Positions 16,144 to 25,385 are shown, counted from the first letter of the stretch. The stretch is 64,000 nucleotides of DNA from Sinorhizobium alkalisoli (GCF_008932245.1 NZ_CP034909.1:372001-436000); one strand, 5' to 3'. Made by a program: numbers and translations. Notes: a model not told the origin generated them from the letters alone.

Positions 16144-17649
16144 TCAGAGAACCAGGCCGGAAAGCACGAGGTAGACGAGCGCCGAAAGCAGCGCGGATGC
16201 GGGCACGGTGATCACCCAGGCGCCGACGATCGTCAGCAGATAGGAGCGGCGCACCAGCCGCCGGCGGCGTATCTCGGCGAAATTCGTCTCGACGGCGTGC
16301 GTGGGATCGGAATGGCCGCTTTTCCGTCGGACATGCTCCAGTCGCCGCTTCGAATGGCGGGTGTACCACTCGCGGAAGAAACCGACGCCGAAGACGGCGC
16401 CGACCGCGGTATGGGTGGAACTGATCGGCAGGCCGAGCGCCGAAGCAAACAGCACCGTGGCCGCCGTCGCGAGCGCCACGCAGAAGGCGCGCATGGGATT
16501 GAGACGGGTGATTTCCTGGCCGACGACGCGGATCAGCCGCGGACCGTAGAGGAGCAGACCGAGCGAAATGCCAAACGCGCCGATCAGCAGGACCCAATAT
16601 GGGGCCTCAGATTTCTGGCTGGAGATCATGCCGCCTTCGGCCGCGACGATCGCGGAAAGAGGGCCGATGGCATTCGAAACGTCATTGGCCCCATGGGCGA
16701 AGGAGAGCAGCGCCGCCGCCGCGATCAGGGGCAGGCGGAACAGCTTGCGAAGCGACTGGTTGCGGTTCTCGAGTCCCTCCGAGTGCCGGCGGATCCATGG
16801 CTTGCTGAGGACGTAGCAGGTGCCGCCGACCAGTGCCCCGGCGAGCAGGCTCGTCGGAAGCGAAATGATCGCGACACGGACGAGGGCGAAAACCAGCACA
16901 TAGGCGGTGAAGGCCCCCGCCGTGACCCCGAGGACGACAGGCATCCAGAGCCGGGCGGCGGCGATCTTGTCGCTGCGATAGACGACGAATTCATTCAGGA
17001 AGGCGAGGATGCAGGCGGCGAGGATACCGCCGATGAGCGGCGAGATCGACCAGCTTGCGGTGATCCCGGCAATGGTCCACCACTTGACGGCGTCAGGCCC
17101 CGCCGCCGCAAGACTCGCGCCGACGATACCGCCGACGACGGAATGGGTGGTCGAGACGGGCGCACGGGCATAGGTGGCGATGTTGATCCACGCAGCCGAA
17201 GAGATCAGCACCGCCATCATCAGCCAGACGAGCGCATCGGGGCTGACCAGTCGGCTGCCGTCGACGACGCCTGCTTCGATCGTCAGCGCAACCTTGCGCC
17301 CCGCGATCAAGGCTCCAGCTATTTCGAAGACGGCGGCGATCGCCAGGGCCGTGGCCATGGTCATCGCCCTGGCGCCGACTGCGGCGCCGACATTGTTCGT
17401 CACGTCGTTGGCGCCGATATTCATCGCCAGGTATCCGGCAAAAGCGGCGGCCGCAATGACGGTGGCGAGGCCGGATGCGCCGGTGAAATAGCTTGCGGCG
17501 ATCGCCATGCTGACGATGAGGAACAGGGCAGCGAGGCCGGGGGCTGCCAGGCCCCGCATGATGAACTGGGTCGCCTCTTCCGCAAGGCTCACCTTGTCGA
17601 GGTCCTTGTCAAGTGTCGGCGTTTCCAGGCTCGGGCGCAGCTTGGCCAC
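16144..17649 (-). CDS. Pit-family inorganic phosphate permease
   Basis: A ~501-aa inner-membrane low-affinity phosphate (metal-phosphate) symporter. The two duplicated PHO4 signatures are present: GANDVTNNVGAAVGA with APVSTTHSVVGGIVGA in the first half, and HGANDVSNAIGPLSAIV with LPISSTHTAVGAVFG in the second. About a dozen hydrophobic segments are evident. I prefer the GTG at 17649, preceded by GGGAGAAAC; a TTG at 17703 would add 18 residues. No PhoU-like (DUF47) partner gene is adjacent, unlike the orfA-pit pair known in S. meliloti, so this is probably a separate permease. Confidence 0.92.
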   Translation of the reverse strand: MAKLRPSLETPTLDKDLDKVSLAEEATQFIMRGLAAPGLAALFLIVSMAIAASYFTGASGLATVIAAAAFAGYLAMNIGANDVTNNVGAAVGARAMTMATALAIAAVFEIAGALIAGRKVALTIEAGVVDGSRLVSPDALVWLMMAVLISSAAWINIATYARAPVSTTHSVVGGIVGASLAAAGPDAVKWWTIAGITASWSISPLIGGILAACILAFLNEFVVYRSDKIAAARLWMPVVLGVTAGAFTAYVLVFALVRVAIISLPTSLLAGALVGGTCYVLSKPWIRRHSEGLENRNQSLRKLFRLPLIAAAALLSFAHGANDVSNAIGPLSAIVAAEGGMISSQKSEAPYWVLLIGAFGISLGLLLYGPRLIRVVGQEITRLNPMRAFCVALATAATVLFASALGLPISSTHTAVGAVFGVGFFREWYTRHSKRRLEHVRRKSGHSDPTHAVETNFAEIRRRRLVRRSYLLTIVGAWVITVPASALLSALVYLVLSGLVL

Positions 17650-17756
17650 TGATCGTTTCTCCCTTTCATGATCGCCAGTAGCGGCGCGAGCCGGCGCATT
17701 CAAGCGGAATCGGAGCGGAGGATGGGGCGTGGCGCAGAGAGCGCGTGCGCAGGCAG

Positions 17757-18296
17757 TCAGCCGTTGGCGGCTTTCGGCGCCTGCGCCGCTGGGGCGCTCA
17801 TTCGTTTGCCGAAGTCGAGGATAAGCTCTTTCAAGGATGGCTCGGCCACGCGGCGCGCCGCCTCCCGGCAGTCAACCCATTCCAGCCGCCGGGCGCCCTT
17901 TTCGGGGAAGTTCTTGCTAAAGTCCGCGACTTCGAGCGCGTGAACCTGGACCTTGCAGGAAATCTGCAGGCCATGGTCCATGCGCTTCTGGTAGGTATAG
18001 AAGCCGAGCGCGGCCTTCCGGATCTTCCCGTTCACGCCGGCTTCTTCATAGGCCTCGCGTTCCGCCACTTCGTGGGCGCGCTTGCCTTGCATCGGCCATC
18101 CCTTCGGAATGACCCAGCGGCCGGTGTCGCGGCTGGTGATCAGCAGAATTTCCGGCTCTCCGGTCTTCTTGCGGATACGATAGCACAGCGCCGCGTATTG
18201 CATGCGCGCCGGGCGTCGCAGCATAAGATGCACATCAGAGGCAAGCCGGTGCAGCAAGCTCAAGGGGGGTCTCACTCCTATGCGAATCAGCGGCAT
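17757..18296 (-). CDS. Nudix hydrolase
   Basis: A 179-aa Nudix protein. The Nudix helix is GWPMQGKRAHEVAEREAYE followed by EAGV, with the metal-binding REAYEE core intact. The upstream glutamate of the canonical box (GX5E) is lysine here. The preceding strand RWVIPKGWP is typical of the diphosphoinositol/diadenosine polyphosphate-like branch found in alphaproteobacteria. The nucleotide substrate is unknown. The start at 18296 lacks a clear ribosome site; internal ATGs (residues 25 and 32) are alternatives. It lies between Pit and the GntR regulator on the same strand. Confidence 0.88.
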   Translation of the reverse strand: MPLIRIGVRPPLSLLHRLASDVHLMLRRPARMQYAALCYRIRKKTGEPEILLITSRDTGRWVIPKGWPMQGKRAHEVAEREAYEEAGVNGKIRKAALGFYTYQKRMDHGLQISCKVQVHALEVADFSKNFPEKGARRLEWVDCREAARRVAEPSLKELILDFGKRMSAPAAQAPKAANG

Positions 18297-18460
18297 TCGT
18301 CATTTCGAAATTATGTCTGGTCCACCTCGCCTGTAAATGGATCGGCTGAAGATAACCGACGAAATGCGTACAAGTTCCAGAATGGAATAGCCAATCGTCA
18401 TTACATCTCATGCGTGCGTCATCCATCGGCCGGAAAGCGGCGTCGCAGGCGCCCGGGCAC

Positions 18461-19255
18461 TCACGGCTCCCGGCTGCGGTCACGCTGCAGCAGGCGCATT
18501 TGAGCGATGCGTGCCCACTCACCGCTGCGCTCCGCCTCGCGGGCGGCGGCTGCGACGAAATCGATATGGCCTTGAGCGGCGGACTTCGCCGCCTGCGGGT
18601 CGCGCGCCATAATCGCGGCATAGATCGCCTCGTGCTGCGAAAGCAGCCGGTCGCGGGCGCCGGGGGCGCCGAAGACCGTACTGCGATGAAAGAATATGCC
18701 CCGGGTCAGGAGCCTGTAGCAGGCCCGCAGCGTATGCAGCAGAATGATGTTGTGGGCGCTGTCGCCGATCGCGTTATGCAATTCGATGTCCGCCTCCAGC
18801 TCTTCGTCGAAATTGCCGCTACGGTGCGCCTCGCGCATGCGTTCAATGACACTGGTCAGGATATCGCGGTCGAAGTCCGTGGCGCGGGTGGCGGCGAGCT
18901 CGGCGGTGAGGCCCTCGAGTTCGCGCCGAAATTCGAGGTAGTCCTGCGTCGCCTTGGAATGGCGCCCGATGAGCTCGACCAGCGGCTTTGAGAAGATCTG
19001 CCCGACCACGTCGGCGACGAAGGTGCCGCCGCCGTGCCGGCTCTCGACCAGGCCGCGCGTCTCCAGCTCCTTCAGCGCCTCGCGCAGGATCGGCCGCGAT
19101 ACGTCGAAACGCTTGGAAAGCTCCCGCTCGCCCGGCAGCCGGTCGCCGTCGCGAAGCACGCCTTCGAGAATGAGAAGCTCGATCTGCTGCACGACCTCGT
19201 CCGCCGTGCGGCTATGGCTGATGCGGGCATAGAGGTCGATCGGGTCTTCGGTCAC
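18461..19255 (-). CDS. FadR-type (FCD) GntR regulator, probable regulator of the glc genes
   Basis: A 264-aa regulator. The N-terminal winged helix shows the GntR pattern LPGERELSKRFDVSRPILR then LETRGLVESRHGGGTFV. The C-terminal FCD domain has ligand/metal-type positions in ELEADIELHNAIGD and SQHEAIYAAIMARD. This subfamily (LldR, GlcC, PdhR) senses organic acids such as lactate, glycolate or pyruvate. I chose the GTG at 19255 because AAGGAGAAC lies 8 bases upstream; the open frame extends to 19378 without a better start. A palindrome upstream of this gene recurs in the glcD promoter, which suggests control of glycolate oxidation. Confidence 0.85.
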   Translation of the reverse strand: MTEDPIDLYARISHSRTADEVVQQIELLILEGVLRDGDRLPGERELSKRFDVSRPILREALKELETRGLVESRHGGGTFVADVVGQIFSKPLVELIGRHSKATQDYLEFRRELEGLTAELAATRATDFDRDILTSVIERMREAHRSGNFDEELEADIELHNAIGDSAHNIILLHTLRACYRLLTRGIFFHRSTVFGAPGARDRLLSQHEAIYAAIMARDPQAAKSAAQGHIDFVAAAAREAERSGEWARIAQMRLLQRDRSREP

Positions 19256-19328
19256 GGCATGTTCTCCTTCAGCGGAAACCGCTTGTCTCAAGCCTGCCGC
19301 TCCTCGGAAATCTAGCAGCCGCCGCCAA

Positions 19329-19349
19329 GTGGTCAAATCAGTTGTCCAC
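19329..19349. promoter_or_regulatory. Candidate GntR operator 1 (GTGG-N13-CCAC)
   Basis: GTGG (19329-19332) and CCAC (19346-19349) are separated by 13 bases. The palindrome extends outward to perfect 9-bp arms GCCAAGTGG / CCACTTGGC (19324-19354). It lies between the divergent GntR gene and the DUF3422 gene, 75-99 bases from the regulator start. A site with identical geometry is in the glcD promoter. Confidence 0.6.
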
Positions 19350-19440
19350 TTGGCGCCCCTGAGACTGATAAAAATCAAACTGCGTCAAAGCGCCCCGTTC
19401 TTTTTGCTTCACGGATTGATAAGAAAACGGTGATGAACGC

Positions 19441-20736
19441 GTGAGGGGGATGAAGCGCTTCATGCCAAAAGGCAGTTTTGCATTTCCGGTCGCACCCTTG
19501 CGTGCGCAGGCATTGGGCGAGGTTCACGCGCGGCCCTACGCATTGGTCACGACGCCGAGGGTGATTTTTCAGCTCGCCTTTCTCACCGATGGCGGATCGA
19601 TCGTCGATCATGCGGTGCTCTCCGAGCTCTCGCGATCCTGCGGGATCGCGCCGCCCGGACGCGACGCCAGCCACCATGCCATCCCCTGGGGGAACGGAAC
19701 GCTGCGCTGGGAGCGGCATACGGAATTCTCCACCTATTTCTGGGATACGCCGGCGCCGGAACGCTTCGGTGAAGAGGTGCCGGTTCACCCGTTCGGCGAC
19801 GGCTTTTCGCCGCCTGGCCTGCTGATCGCCGGCATTCGCCTCGAGATTCGTCACGACACGCCGCAGACCCGCGACGCCATCAAGCTCTTCGATCCGAAGA
19901 GCCTTTGCTACAGCGAGAGCAAGAACGGCCAGGCAGTGATCGTGACCGACTTTCGCCAGAACGGAGACGGCCTCACCCAGATCCTTGTGATCGACAGGGG
20001 GATGACCGAGGCGGGAACGGGCGCCCTGGCGCAGCGCCTGCTCGATATCGAGACCTATCGCACGCTCGCCATGCTCGGCCTGCCGCTGGCGCAATCCTTG
20101 TCGCCGGAAATTCGCCGGACCGAGGACGGCCTGACGGCGATCACGCAGCGCATGAAGGAGAATGTCCGCGAGGAAGCCGACGAGATGCTTTCCGGGATTA
20201 CGCGTCTTGCCGCCGACCTCGAAGCCGGCGCCGCCCTGAGCCTCTACCGCTTCGGGGCCAGCCGCGCCTATTACGGCATCGTCCAAGAACGTATCCGCAC
20301 ACTTTCCGAAACGCCCGTGCCCGGCTACGAGACGATCGGCACCTTCCTCGAACGCCGGCTGGCGCCGGCCATGAGGACCTGTCAATCGGTCGAGGAACGA
20401 CAGAAGAACCTGTCGACCAAGCTCGCGCGCGCGACGACACTCTTGCGAAGCTGGGTCGACGTCGAGCTCGAACGCCAGAACAGTGCGCTGCTCAATTCGA
20501 TGGACCGCCGCGCCAAGCTGCAGTTGCGCCTGCAGCAGACGGTCGAGGGCCTGTCGGTCGCCGCGATCTCCTATTATGTTGTCGGGCTTTTCGGCTACCT
20601 CGCCAAGCCCTTGAGCCACCAGATTCCCGTCGATCCCGGCGTGCTCACCGGGATTGCCGTGCCCATAGCCGTCGTCGGCGTCTGGATGGTGGTCAGGCGC
20701 ATTCGCCGCCATCACGAGGAGGCGGCGCACAAGTAG
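19441..20736 (+). CDS. DUF3422 family membrane-anchored protein
   Basis: A 431-aa protein of the DUF3422 family, common in alphaproteobacteria and of unknown function. The N-terminal half contains RPYALVTTPRVIFQLAFL and ERHTEFSTYFW. A helical middle follows (LEAGAALSLYRFGASRAYYG), then two C-terminal membrane helices (VAAISYYVVGLFGYLAKP and GIAVPIAVVGVWMVV) and a basic tail. It resembles a cytosolic domain anchored at its C-terminus. Start choice is uncertain: GTG 19441, ATG 19450 or ATG 19462, with GAGGGGG between them. It lies in front of glcD on the same strand, with the shared operator upstream. Confidence 0.82.
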   Translation: MRGMKRFMPKGSFAFPVAPLRAQALGEVHARPYALVTTPRVIFQLAFLTDGGSIVDHAVLSELSRSCGIAPPGRDASHHAIPWGNGTLRWERHTEFSTYFWDTPAPERFGEEVPVHPFGDGFSPPGLLIAGIRLEIRHDTPQTRDAIKLFDPKSLCYSESKNGQAVIVTDFRQNGDGLTQILVIDRGMTEAGTGALAQRLLDIETYRTLAMLGLPLAQSLSPEIRRTEDGLTAITQRMKENVREEADEMLSGITRLAADLEAGAALSLYRFGASRAYYGIVQERIRTLSETPVPGYETIGTFLERRLAPAMRTCQSVEERQKNLSTKLARATTLLRSWVDVELERQNSALLNSMDRRAKLQLRLQQTVEGLSVAAISYYVVGLFGYLAKPLSHQIPVDPGVLTGIAVPIAVVGVWMVVRRIRRHHEEAAHK

Positions 20737-20835
20737 CATCCGCTACAGTGCCCAATAGGAAGCGAGGCCGCATAGTGCGGCGAGACAATCGACGAAGAGG
20801 AAAATACGTTAGCATTTGCCCCGGGTGCCGCTCCA

Positions 20836-20856
20836 GTGGTAAACAAAAAATACCAC
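20836..20856 (+). promoter_or_regulatory. Candidate GntR operator 2 overlapping the glcD promoter
   Basis: GTGG (20836-20839), 13 bases, then CCAC (20853-20856); the arms extend to GTGGTA/TACCAC. A possible promoter consists of TTGCCC (20816-20821) and TAAACA (20840-20845) with 18-bp spacing, so the operator would cover the -10. This fits repression by the neighbouring GntR protein. It lies 128 bases upstream of the glcD ATG. Confidence 0.55.
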
Positions 20857-20983
20857 CCTATGGCGCCATGCATGTTCTCTGAACGCGTCGAGAGCGCTAT
20901 AGCATCTTGAATTTTCCGCGTGTTTCCTCAAGTCGGCAAGATTTGAGAGGCGCGCGTCAGGGCGCATCTGACTGGAGGTGCTC

Positions 20984-22423
20984 ATGCCGGAGACGATCGG
21001 ATTCCTGGAACCCAGACAGGCCGTTCTTGGCCGCCGGCGGGAGATCATCGCCGACCTCACCGATCTCCTCCCTGAGGGGTCGCTGATCAGTGACGAGCGC
21101 GGGCTGAAGCCGTTCGAGACGGACGCCTTTCTAGCCTATCGCCGCATACCATTGGCCGTGGCCCTGCCGGAGACGACGGAGCAGGTTGCCGCCGTGCTCA
21201 AATATTGCAGCCGATATGGCATTCCCGTCGTGCCGCGCGGCGCCGGGACCTCGCTGTCCGGCGGCGCCATTCCCCAGGAGGATGCCGTCGTCGTCGGCCT
21301 CTCCAAGATGTCACGCATTCTCGACATCGACCTCTTCAACCGCGCGGCGACGGTTCAGGCCGGCGTCACCAATCTCGGTATTTCCGAAGCGGCCGGGGCC
21401 GACGGCTTCTTCTACGCGCCCGATCCGAGTTCGCAACTCGCCTGCACGATCGGCGGCAATATCGGCATGAATTCCGGCGGCGCCCATTGCCTGAAATACG
21501 GGGTGACCACCAACAATCTGTTGGGCGTCAAGATGGTGCTCTTCGACGGCACTGTGATCGAGCTCGGCGGCAAGGCGCTGGATGCGCCGGGTTATGATCT
21601 CGTTGGCCTCGTCTGCGGCTCGGAGGGGCAACTCGGCATCGTCACGGAAGCGACTGTCCGCCTGATCGCCAAGCCGGAAGGTGCGCGCCCGGTGCTTTTC
21701 GGCTTCGATTCGTCCGAGGCAGCCGGGTCCTGCGTCGCCGATATCATCGCCGCCGGCATCATCCCGGTCGCGATCGAATTCATGGACAAGCCGGCGATCG
21801 AGATCTGCGAAGCCTTCGCCCAGGCGGGCTATCCGCTCGACGTCGAGGCGTTGCTGATCGTCGAGGTCGAGGGTTCCGAAGCTGAGATGGACACGATGCT
21901 TCGGAGCATCGTTGAGATCGCCCGCCGCCACGGGGTCAAGACGATCAAGGAATCGCAGTCGGCGCTCGAGGCGGCGCTGATCTGGAAGGGCAGGAAATCC
22001 GCCTTCGGCGCCACCGGTCGCATCGCCGATTACATCTGCATGGACGGCACCGTGCCGCTGAGCCAGCTCTCCCATGTCCTGCGCCGGACCGGCGAAATCG
22101 TCGCGGGTTACGGCTTGCGCGTCGCCAACGTTTTTCATGCCGGCGATGGCAACATGCATCCATTGATCCTCTACGACATCAACGACCCGAAGGATGCGGC
22201 GCGCGCGGAGGCTGCCGGCAACGACATCCTGAAGCTCTGTGTCGAGGCCGGCGGCTGCCTCACGGGCGAGCACGGCGTCGGCATAGAGAAACGCGACCTG
22301 ATGCGGCATCAGTACAGCCAGGCCGACCTCGATCAGCAGATGGCGGCGCGGGCGGCCTTCGACCCGCACTGGCTCCTGAACCCGTCCAAGGTCTTCCCGC
22401 TCGAAGGACGGCCCGCAGCATGA
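20984..22423 (+). CDS. glcD: Glycolate oxidase subunit GlcD (FAD-linked)
   Basis: GlcD is the FAD-binding catalytic subunit of glycolate oxidase, which oxidises glycolate (and D-lactate) to glyoxylate and passes electrons through GlcF. Conserved segments are PVVPRGAGTSLSGGA, GGNIGMNSGGAHCLKYG, VFHAGDGNMHPLI and the near-C-terminal GEHGVGIEKRDLM. Length 479 aa, as expected. I chose the ATG at 20984, preceded by TGGAGG at good spacing; an in-frame GTG lies 6 bases earlier. The stop overlaps the glcE start (ATGA). Confidence 0.95.
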   Translation: MPETIGFLEPRQAVLGRRREIIADLTDLLPEGSLISDERGLKPFETDAFLAYRRIPLAVALPETTEQVAAVLKYCSRYGIPVVPRGAGTSLSGGAIPQEDAVVVGLSKMSRILDIDLFNRAATVQAGVTNLGISEAAGADGFFYAPDPSSQLACTIGGNIGMNSGGAHCLKYGVTTNNLLGVKMVLFDGTVIELGGKALDAPGYDLVGLVCGSEGQLGIVTEATVRLIAKPEGARPVLFGFDSSEAAGSCVADIIAAGIIPVAIEFMDKPAIEICEAFAQAGYPLDVEALLIVEVEGSEAEMDTMLRSIVEIARRHGVKTIKESQSALEAALIWKGRKSAFGATGRIADYICMDGTVPLSQLSHVLRRTGEIVAGYGLRVANVFHAGDGNMHPLILYDINDPKDAARAEAAGNDILKLCVEAGGCLTGEHGVGIEKRDLMRHQYSQADLDQQMAARAAFDPHWLLNPSKVFPLEGRPAA

Positions 22424-23631
22424 TCGTTCATTTCGAGCCGCCAAGCGAGGAGGGCATTGCCTCGGTCGTCCGCTCGGCATCGGCCGAGCGCGTCACGCTT
22501 TCGATCGTCGGCGGCGGCACACGGACGGGCCTCGGCAACCCCGTCCGGGCGGCTCGCACGCTTTCGACGCGGCGCCTCTCCGGCATCGTCACCTATAATC
22601 CTGCGGAGATGACGATGAGCGCGCTCGCGGGTACGCCGCTGTCGGAGATCGAGGCGGCGCTCGAGGCGAAAGGCCAGATGCTGTCCTTCGAGCCGATGGA
22701 CCACAGGCCGGTCTTCGGCACCTCCGGCGAGCCGACCATCGGCGGCGTCTTCGCGGCCAACGTCTCGGGCCCGCGCCGCTATGTCGCCGGTGCCGCGCGC
22801 GACAGCCTGCTCGGCGTTCGCTTCATCAACGGCCGCGGCCAGGCGATCAAGGCCGGCGGGCGGGTGATGAAGAATGTCACCGGGCTCGACCTCGCCAAGC
22901 TGCTTGCCGGCTCCCACGGCACCCTCGGAATCCTGACGGAGGTCACCTTCAAGGTCCTGCCGTCGCCGCCGGCGGCCGCGACGGTGGTTGTTTCCGGTCT
23001 CAACGACGCGGAGGCCGCAGCGGTGATGGCCGAGGCCATGGCCCAGCCGGCGGAGGTGTCGGGCGCTGCGCATCTGCCGGAGAGCGTCCGCGGGCGCTTC
23101 ATCGACGGCGCGCTGCCCGAGGGGGCGGCCACGGTTCTGAGGCTCGAAGGGCTTGCGGACTCGGTTGCCCTGCGGGCGAAAAGGCTCTCAGAGGCGTTCG
23201 CTCGCTTCGGGCCGGTTTTACGATTGGATACCGTACAAACCAAGCTGCTTTGGGCGGATATCCGCGACGTGAAGCCCTATGCCGACGGCACGATGCGGCC
23301 GCTCTGGCGTGTCTCCGTCGCCCCCTCCGCGGGGCACCAGCTCGTTGCCGCGCTTCGGTTGCAGACCGGCGTGGACGCCTATTATGATTGGCAGGGCGGG
23401 CTCGTCTGGCTGCGCATGGAGGCCGATCCCGAGGCCGAGCTGCTACGTCGCTATCTCCGTGCGGTCGGCGGCGGCCACGCGACGCTTCTGCGCGCCGGTG
23501 AGGACGAACGCGCGCGCATACCGGCCTTTGAACCGCAGCCACCTGCTGTGGCACAATTGTCCGAACGCCTGCGTGCGTCGTTCGACCCATTGCGGATTTT
23601 CAATCCCGGGCGGCTGGCGACCATCGCTTGA
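22420..23631 (+). CDS. glcE: Glycolate oxidase subunit GlcE (FAD-binding)
   Basis: GlcE is the second flavin-binding subunit of glycolate oxidase. The PCMH-type FAD domain is visible in IVGGGTRTGLGNPV (near residue 30), IGGVFAANVSGPRRYVAGA and NVTGLDLAKLLAGSHGTLG. At 403 aa it is within the usual range. It overlaps glcD by 4 bases, implying translational coupling and stoichiometric synthesis. A short membrane-protein gene follows after 40 bases, before glcF. Confidence 0.94.
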   Translation: MIVHFEPPSEEGIASVVRSASAERVTLSIVGGGTRTGLGNPVRAARTLSTRRLSGIVTYNPAEMTMSALAGTPLSEIEAALEAKGQMLSFEPMDHRPVFGTSGEPTIGGVFAANVSGPRRYVAGAARDSLLGVRFINGRGQAIKAGGRVMKNVTGLDLAKLLAGSHGTLGILTEVTFKVLPSPPAAATVVVSGLNDAEAAAVMAEAMAQPAEVSGAAHLPESVRGRFIDGALPEGAATVLRLEGLADSVALRAKRLSEAFARFGPVLRLDTVQTKLLWADIRDVKPYADGTMRPLWRVSVAPSAGHQLVAALRLQTGVDAYYDWQGGLVWLRMEADPEAELLRRYLRAVGGGHATLLRAGEDERARIPAFEPQPPAVAQLSERLRASFDPLRIFNPGRLATIA

Positions 23632-23671
23632 GGCATCGCCGCGAAGACGCCCAACGGCCAAGGAGACCTCA

Positions 23672-24052
23672 ATGACAGATCCTGGTTCCCGCACGCATCT
23701 TTCCCGCGACACCGATCGCTGGCTGGAGCCTGGGAAGGTCAATATCCAGATCGTCTACGTCCTGTATCTGTTGGGCTTCGCCATCGGCATCACACCGCTG
23801 ATCGGCCTCGTCATCGCCTATCTCAATCGTGACAAGGCGGAAATCTGGGCAAGGTCGCATTATGACTGGGCGATCCGAACCTTCTGGATCGCCTTGCTGT
23901 TCGTCCTGATCTCCGCGGTTCTGTCCGTCGTTCTGATCGGTGTGCTCGGTTTCGTGGCGACCGCGGTCTGGGTCGTGGTGCGCTGCGTCGTCGGGCTTCA
24001 GAAGGCCGCGCGCGAGGAGCCGATCACCAATCCGGAAAGCTGGTGGATCTAG
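23672..24052 (+). CDS. Small integral membrane protein, DUF4870-like
   Basis: A 126-aa protein with three hydrophobic helices: residues ~25-50 (QIVYVLYLLGFAIGITPLIG), ~68-90 and ~91-110. The HYDWAIRTFWIALLF motif between helices is typical of DUF4870/Tic20-like small membrane proteins. AAGGAGACC is a strong ribosome site for the ATG at 23672. It is inserted between glcE and glcF on the same strand, 43 bases before glcF, so it should be cotranscribed with the oxidase. It could help anchor or couple the complex to the membrane; that is a guess from context. Confidence 0.8.
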   Translation: MTDPGSRTHLSRDTDRWLEPGKVNIQIVYVLYLLGFAIGITPLIGLVIAYLNRDKAEIWARSHYDWAIRTFWIALLFVLISAVLSVVLIGVLGFVATAVWVVVRCVVGLQKAAREEPITNPESWWI

Positions 24053-24095
24053 GTTCAGGAGCGAATCCGCGTCCTGGCAGTATGGGAGTACTCGG

Positions 24096-25385
24096 TTGCA
24101 GACCAACTTTTCCCCCGAACAGCTTGCCGATCCGCATGTCGCGGAATCCGAGCAGATCCTGCGCAAGTGCGTTCATTGCGGCTTCTGCACCGCCACCTGT
24201 CCCACCTATGTGCTCCTCGGCGACGAGCTCGATAGCCCCCGCGGGCGTATCTATCTCATCAAGGACATGCTTGAAAACGGGCGTGCCGCCGACACGGAAA
24301 CCGTTACCCATATCGACCGCTGCCTCTCATGTCTCTCCTGTATGACGACCTGTCCTTCGGGCGTCGACTACATGCATCTCGTCGACCACGCTCGCATTCA
24401 CATCGAGAACACCTATCGACGGCCCTTCAAAGACCGTGTCGCCCGTTCCGTGATCGCCGCAACGCTGCCCTATCCGCAGCGCTTCCGGGCGGCACTCCGG
24501 GCGGCACGTCTCGCGCGGCCGATGGCCGGGCTGCTGAAGCGCGTTCCCTGGCTCAAGACCTTCGGCGTCATGCTCGATCTTGCGCCGGCAGCGCTGCCGC
24601 CGACGGTAGCCAAGCCGAAGGTCCATTCGGCGAAAGGTGCTCGCCGCGGGCGCGTGGCGCTGCTTACCGGCTGCGCACAGCCGGTGCTGCGGCCGGAAAT
24701 CAACGAGGCGACGATCCGGCTGCTGACGGGGCAGGGGATCGAGGTCGTCCTCGCGGAAGAGGAAGGCTGCTGCGGCGCCCTGGTCCATCATATGGGCCGC
24801 GAGGAACAAGCGCTGAAGGCCGCCCGCCGCAATGTCGACGCCTGGCTGAAGGCTGCTGATGAGGGTGGCCTCGACGCGGTCGTCATCACCGCCTCCGGCT
24901 GCGGCACGACGATCAAGGATTATGGCCACATGCTGCGGCTTGATCCCGCCTATGCCGAGAAGGCGGCGAGGGTCTCTGCTCTGGCGAAAGACATAACCGA
25001 ATATCTGGCGGATCTGGATCTGCCGGAACAGAAGGCGCGCGGCCTGACGGTCGCCTATCACTCCGCCTGTTCGATGCAGCATGGGCAGAAGATCACGACG
25101 ATGCCGAAGCAGCTTCTGAAACGGGCGGGATTTTCCGTTCGCGACCCGGCCGAAGGCCACCTCTGTTGCGGCTCGGCCGGCACCTACAACATCCTTCAGC
25201 CGGAAATATCGGCGAAGCTCAAGGCCCGAAAGGTCGGGAATATCGAAGCGACGAAGCCGAATGTGATCGCGACCGGCAATATCGGTTGCATCACGCAGAT
25301 CGCGACCGGAACCGCCATCCCCATCGTGCATACGGTCGAGCTTCTGGATTGGGCCTATGGCGGGCCGAAGCCGGCGGGGATTTGA
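24096..25385 (+). CDS. glcF: Glycolate oxidase iron-sulfur subunit GlcF
   Basis: GlcF carries electrons from GlcDE to the quinone pool. Two 4Fe-4S ligand sets are visible: CVHCGFCTATCP (about residues 25-36) and CLSCLSCMTTCP. Two CCG domains follow (GCCGALVHH and LCCGSAGTYN). Length 429 aa. I chose the TTG at 24096, preceded by GGGAG at 9 bases, because the protein then begins MQTNFSPEQL as GlcF proteins do; no ATG is suitably placed. It is the last gene of the probable glcD-glcE-membrane protein-glcF operon, followed by a RIME-like repeat. Confidence 0.94.
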   Translation: MQTNFSPEQLADPHVAESEQILRKCVHCGFCTATCPTYVLLGDELDSPRGRIYLIKDMLENGRAADTETVTHIDRCLSCLSCMTTCPSGVDYMHLVDHARIHIENTYRRPFKDRVARSVIAATLPYPQRFRAALRAARLARPMAGLLKRVPWLKTFGVMLDLAPAALPPTVAKPKVHSAKGARRGRVALLTGCAQPVLRPEINEATIRLLTGQGIEVVLAEEEGCCGALVHHMGREEQALKAARRNVDAWLKAADEGGLDAVVITASGCGTTIKDYGHMLRLDPAYAEKAARVSALAKDITEYLADLDLPEQKARGLTVAYHSACSMQHGQKITTMPKQLLKRAGFSVRDPAEGHLCCGSAGTYNILQPEISAKLKARKVGNIEATKPNVIATGNIGCITQIATGTAIPIVHTVELLDWAYGGPKPAGI

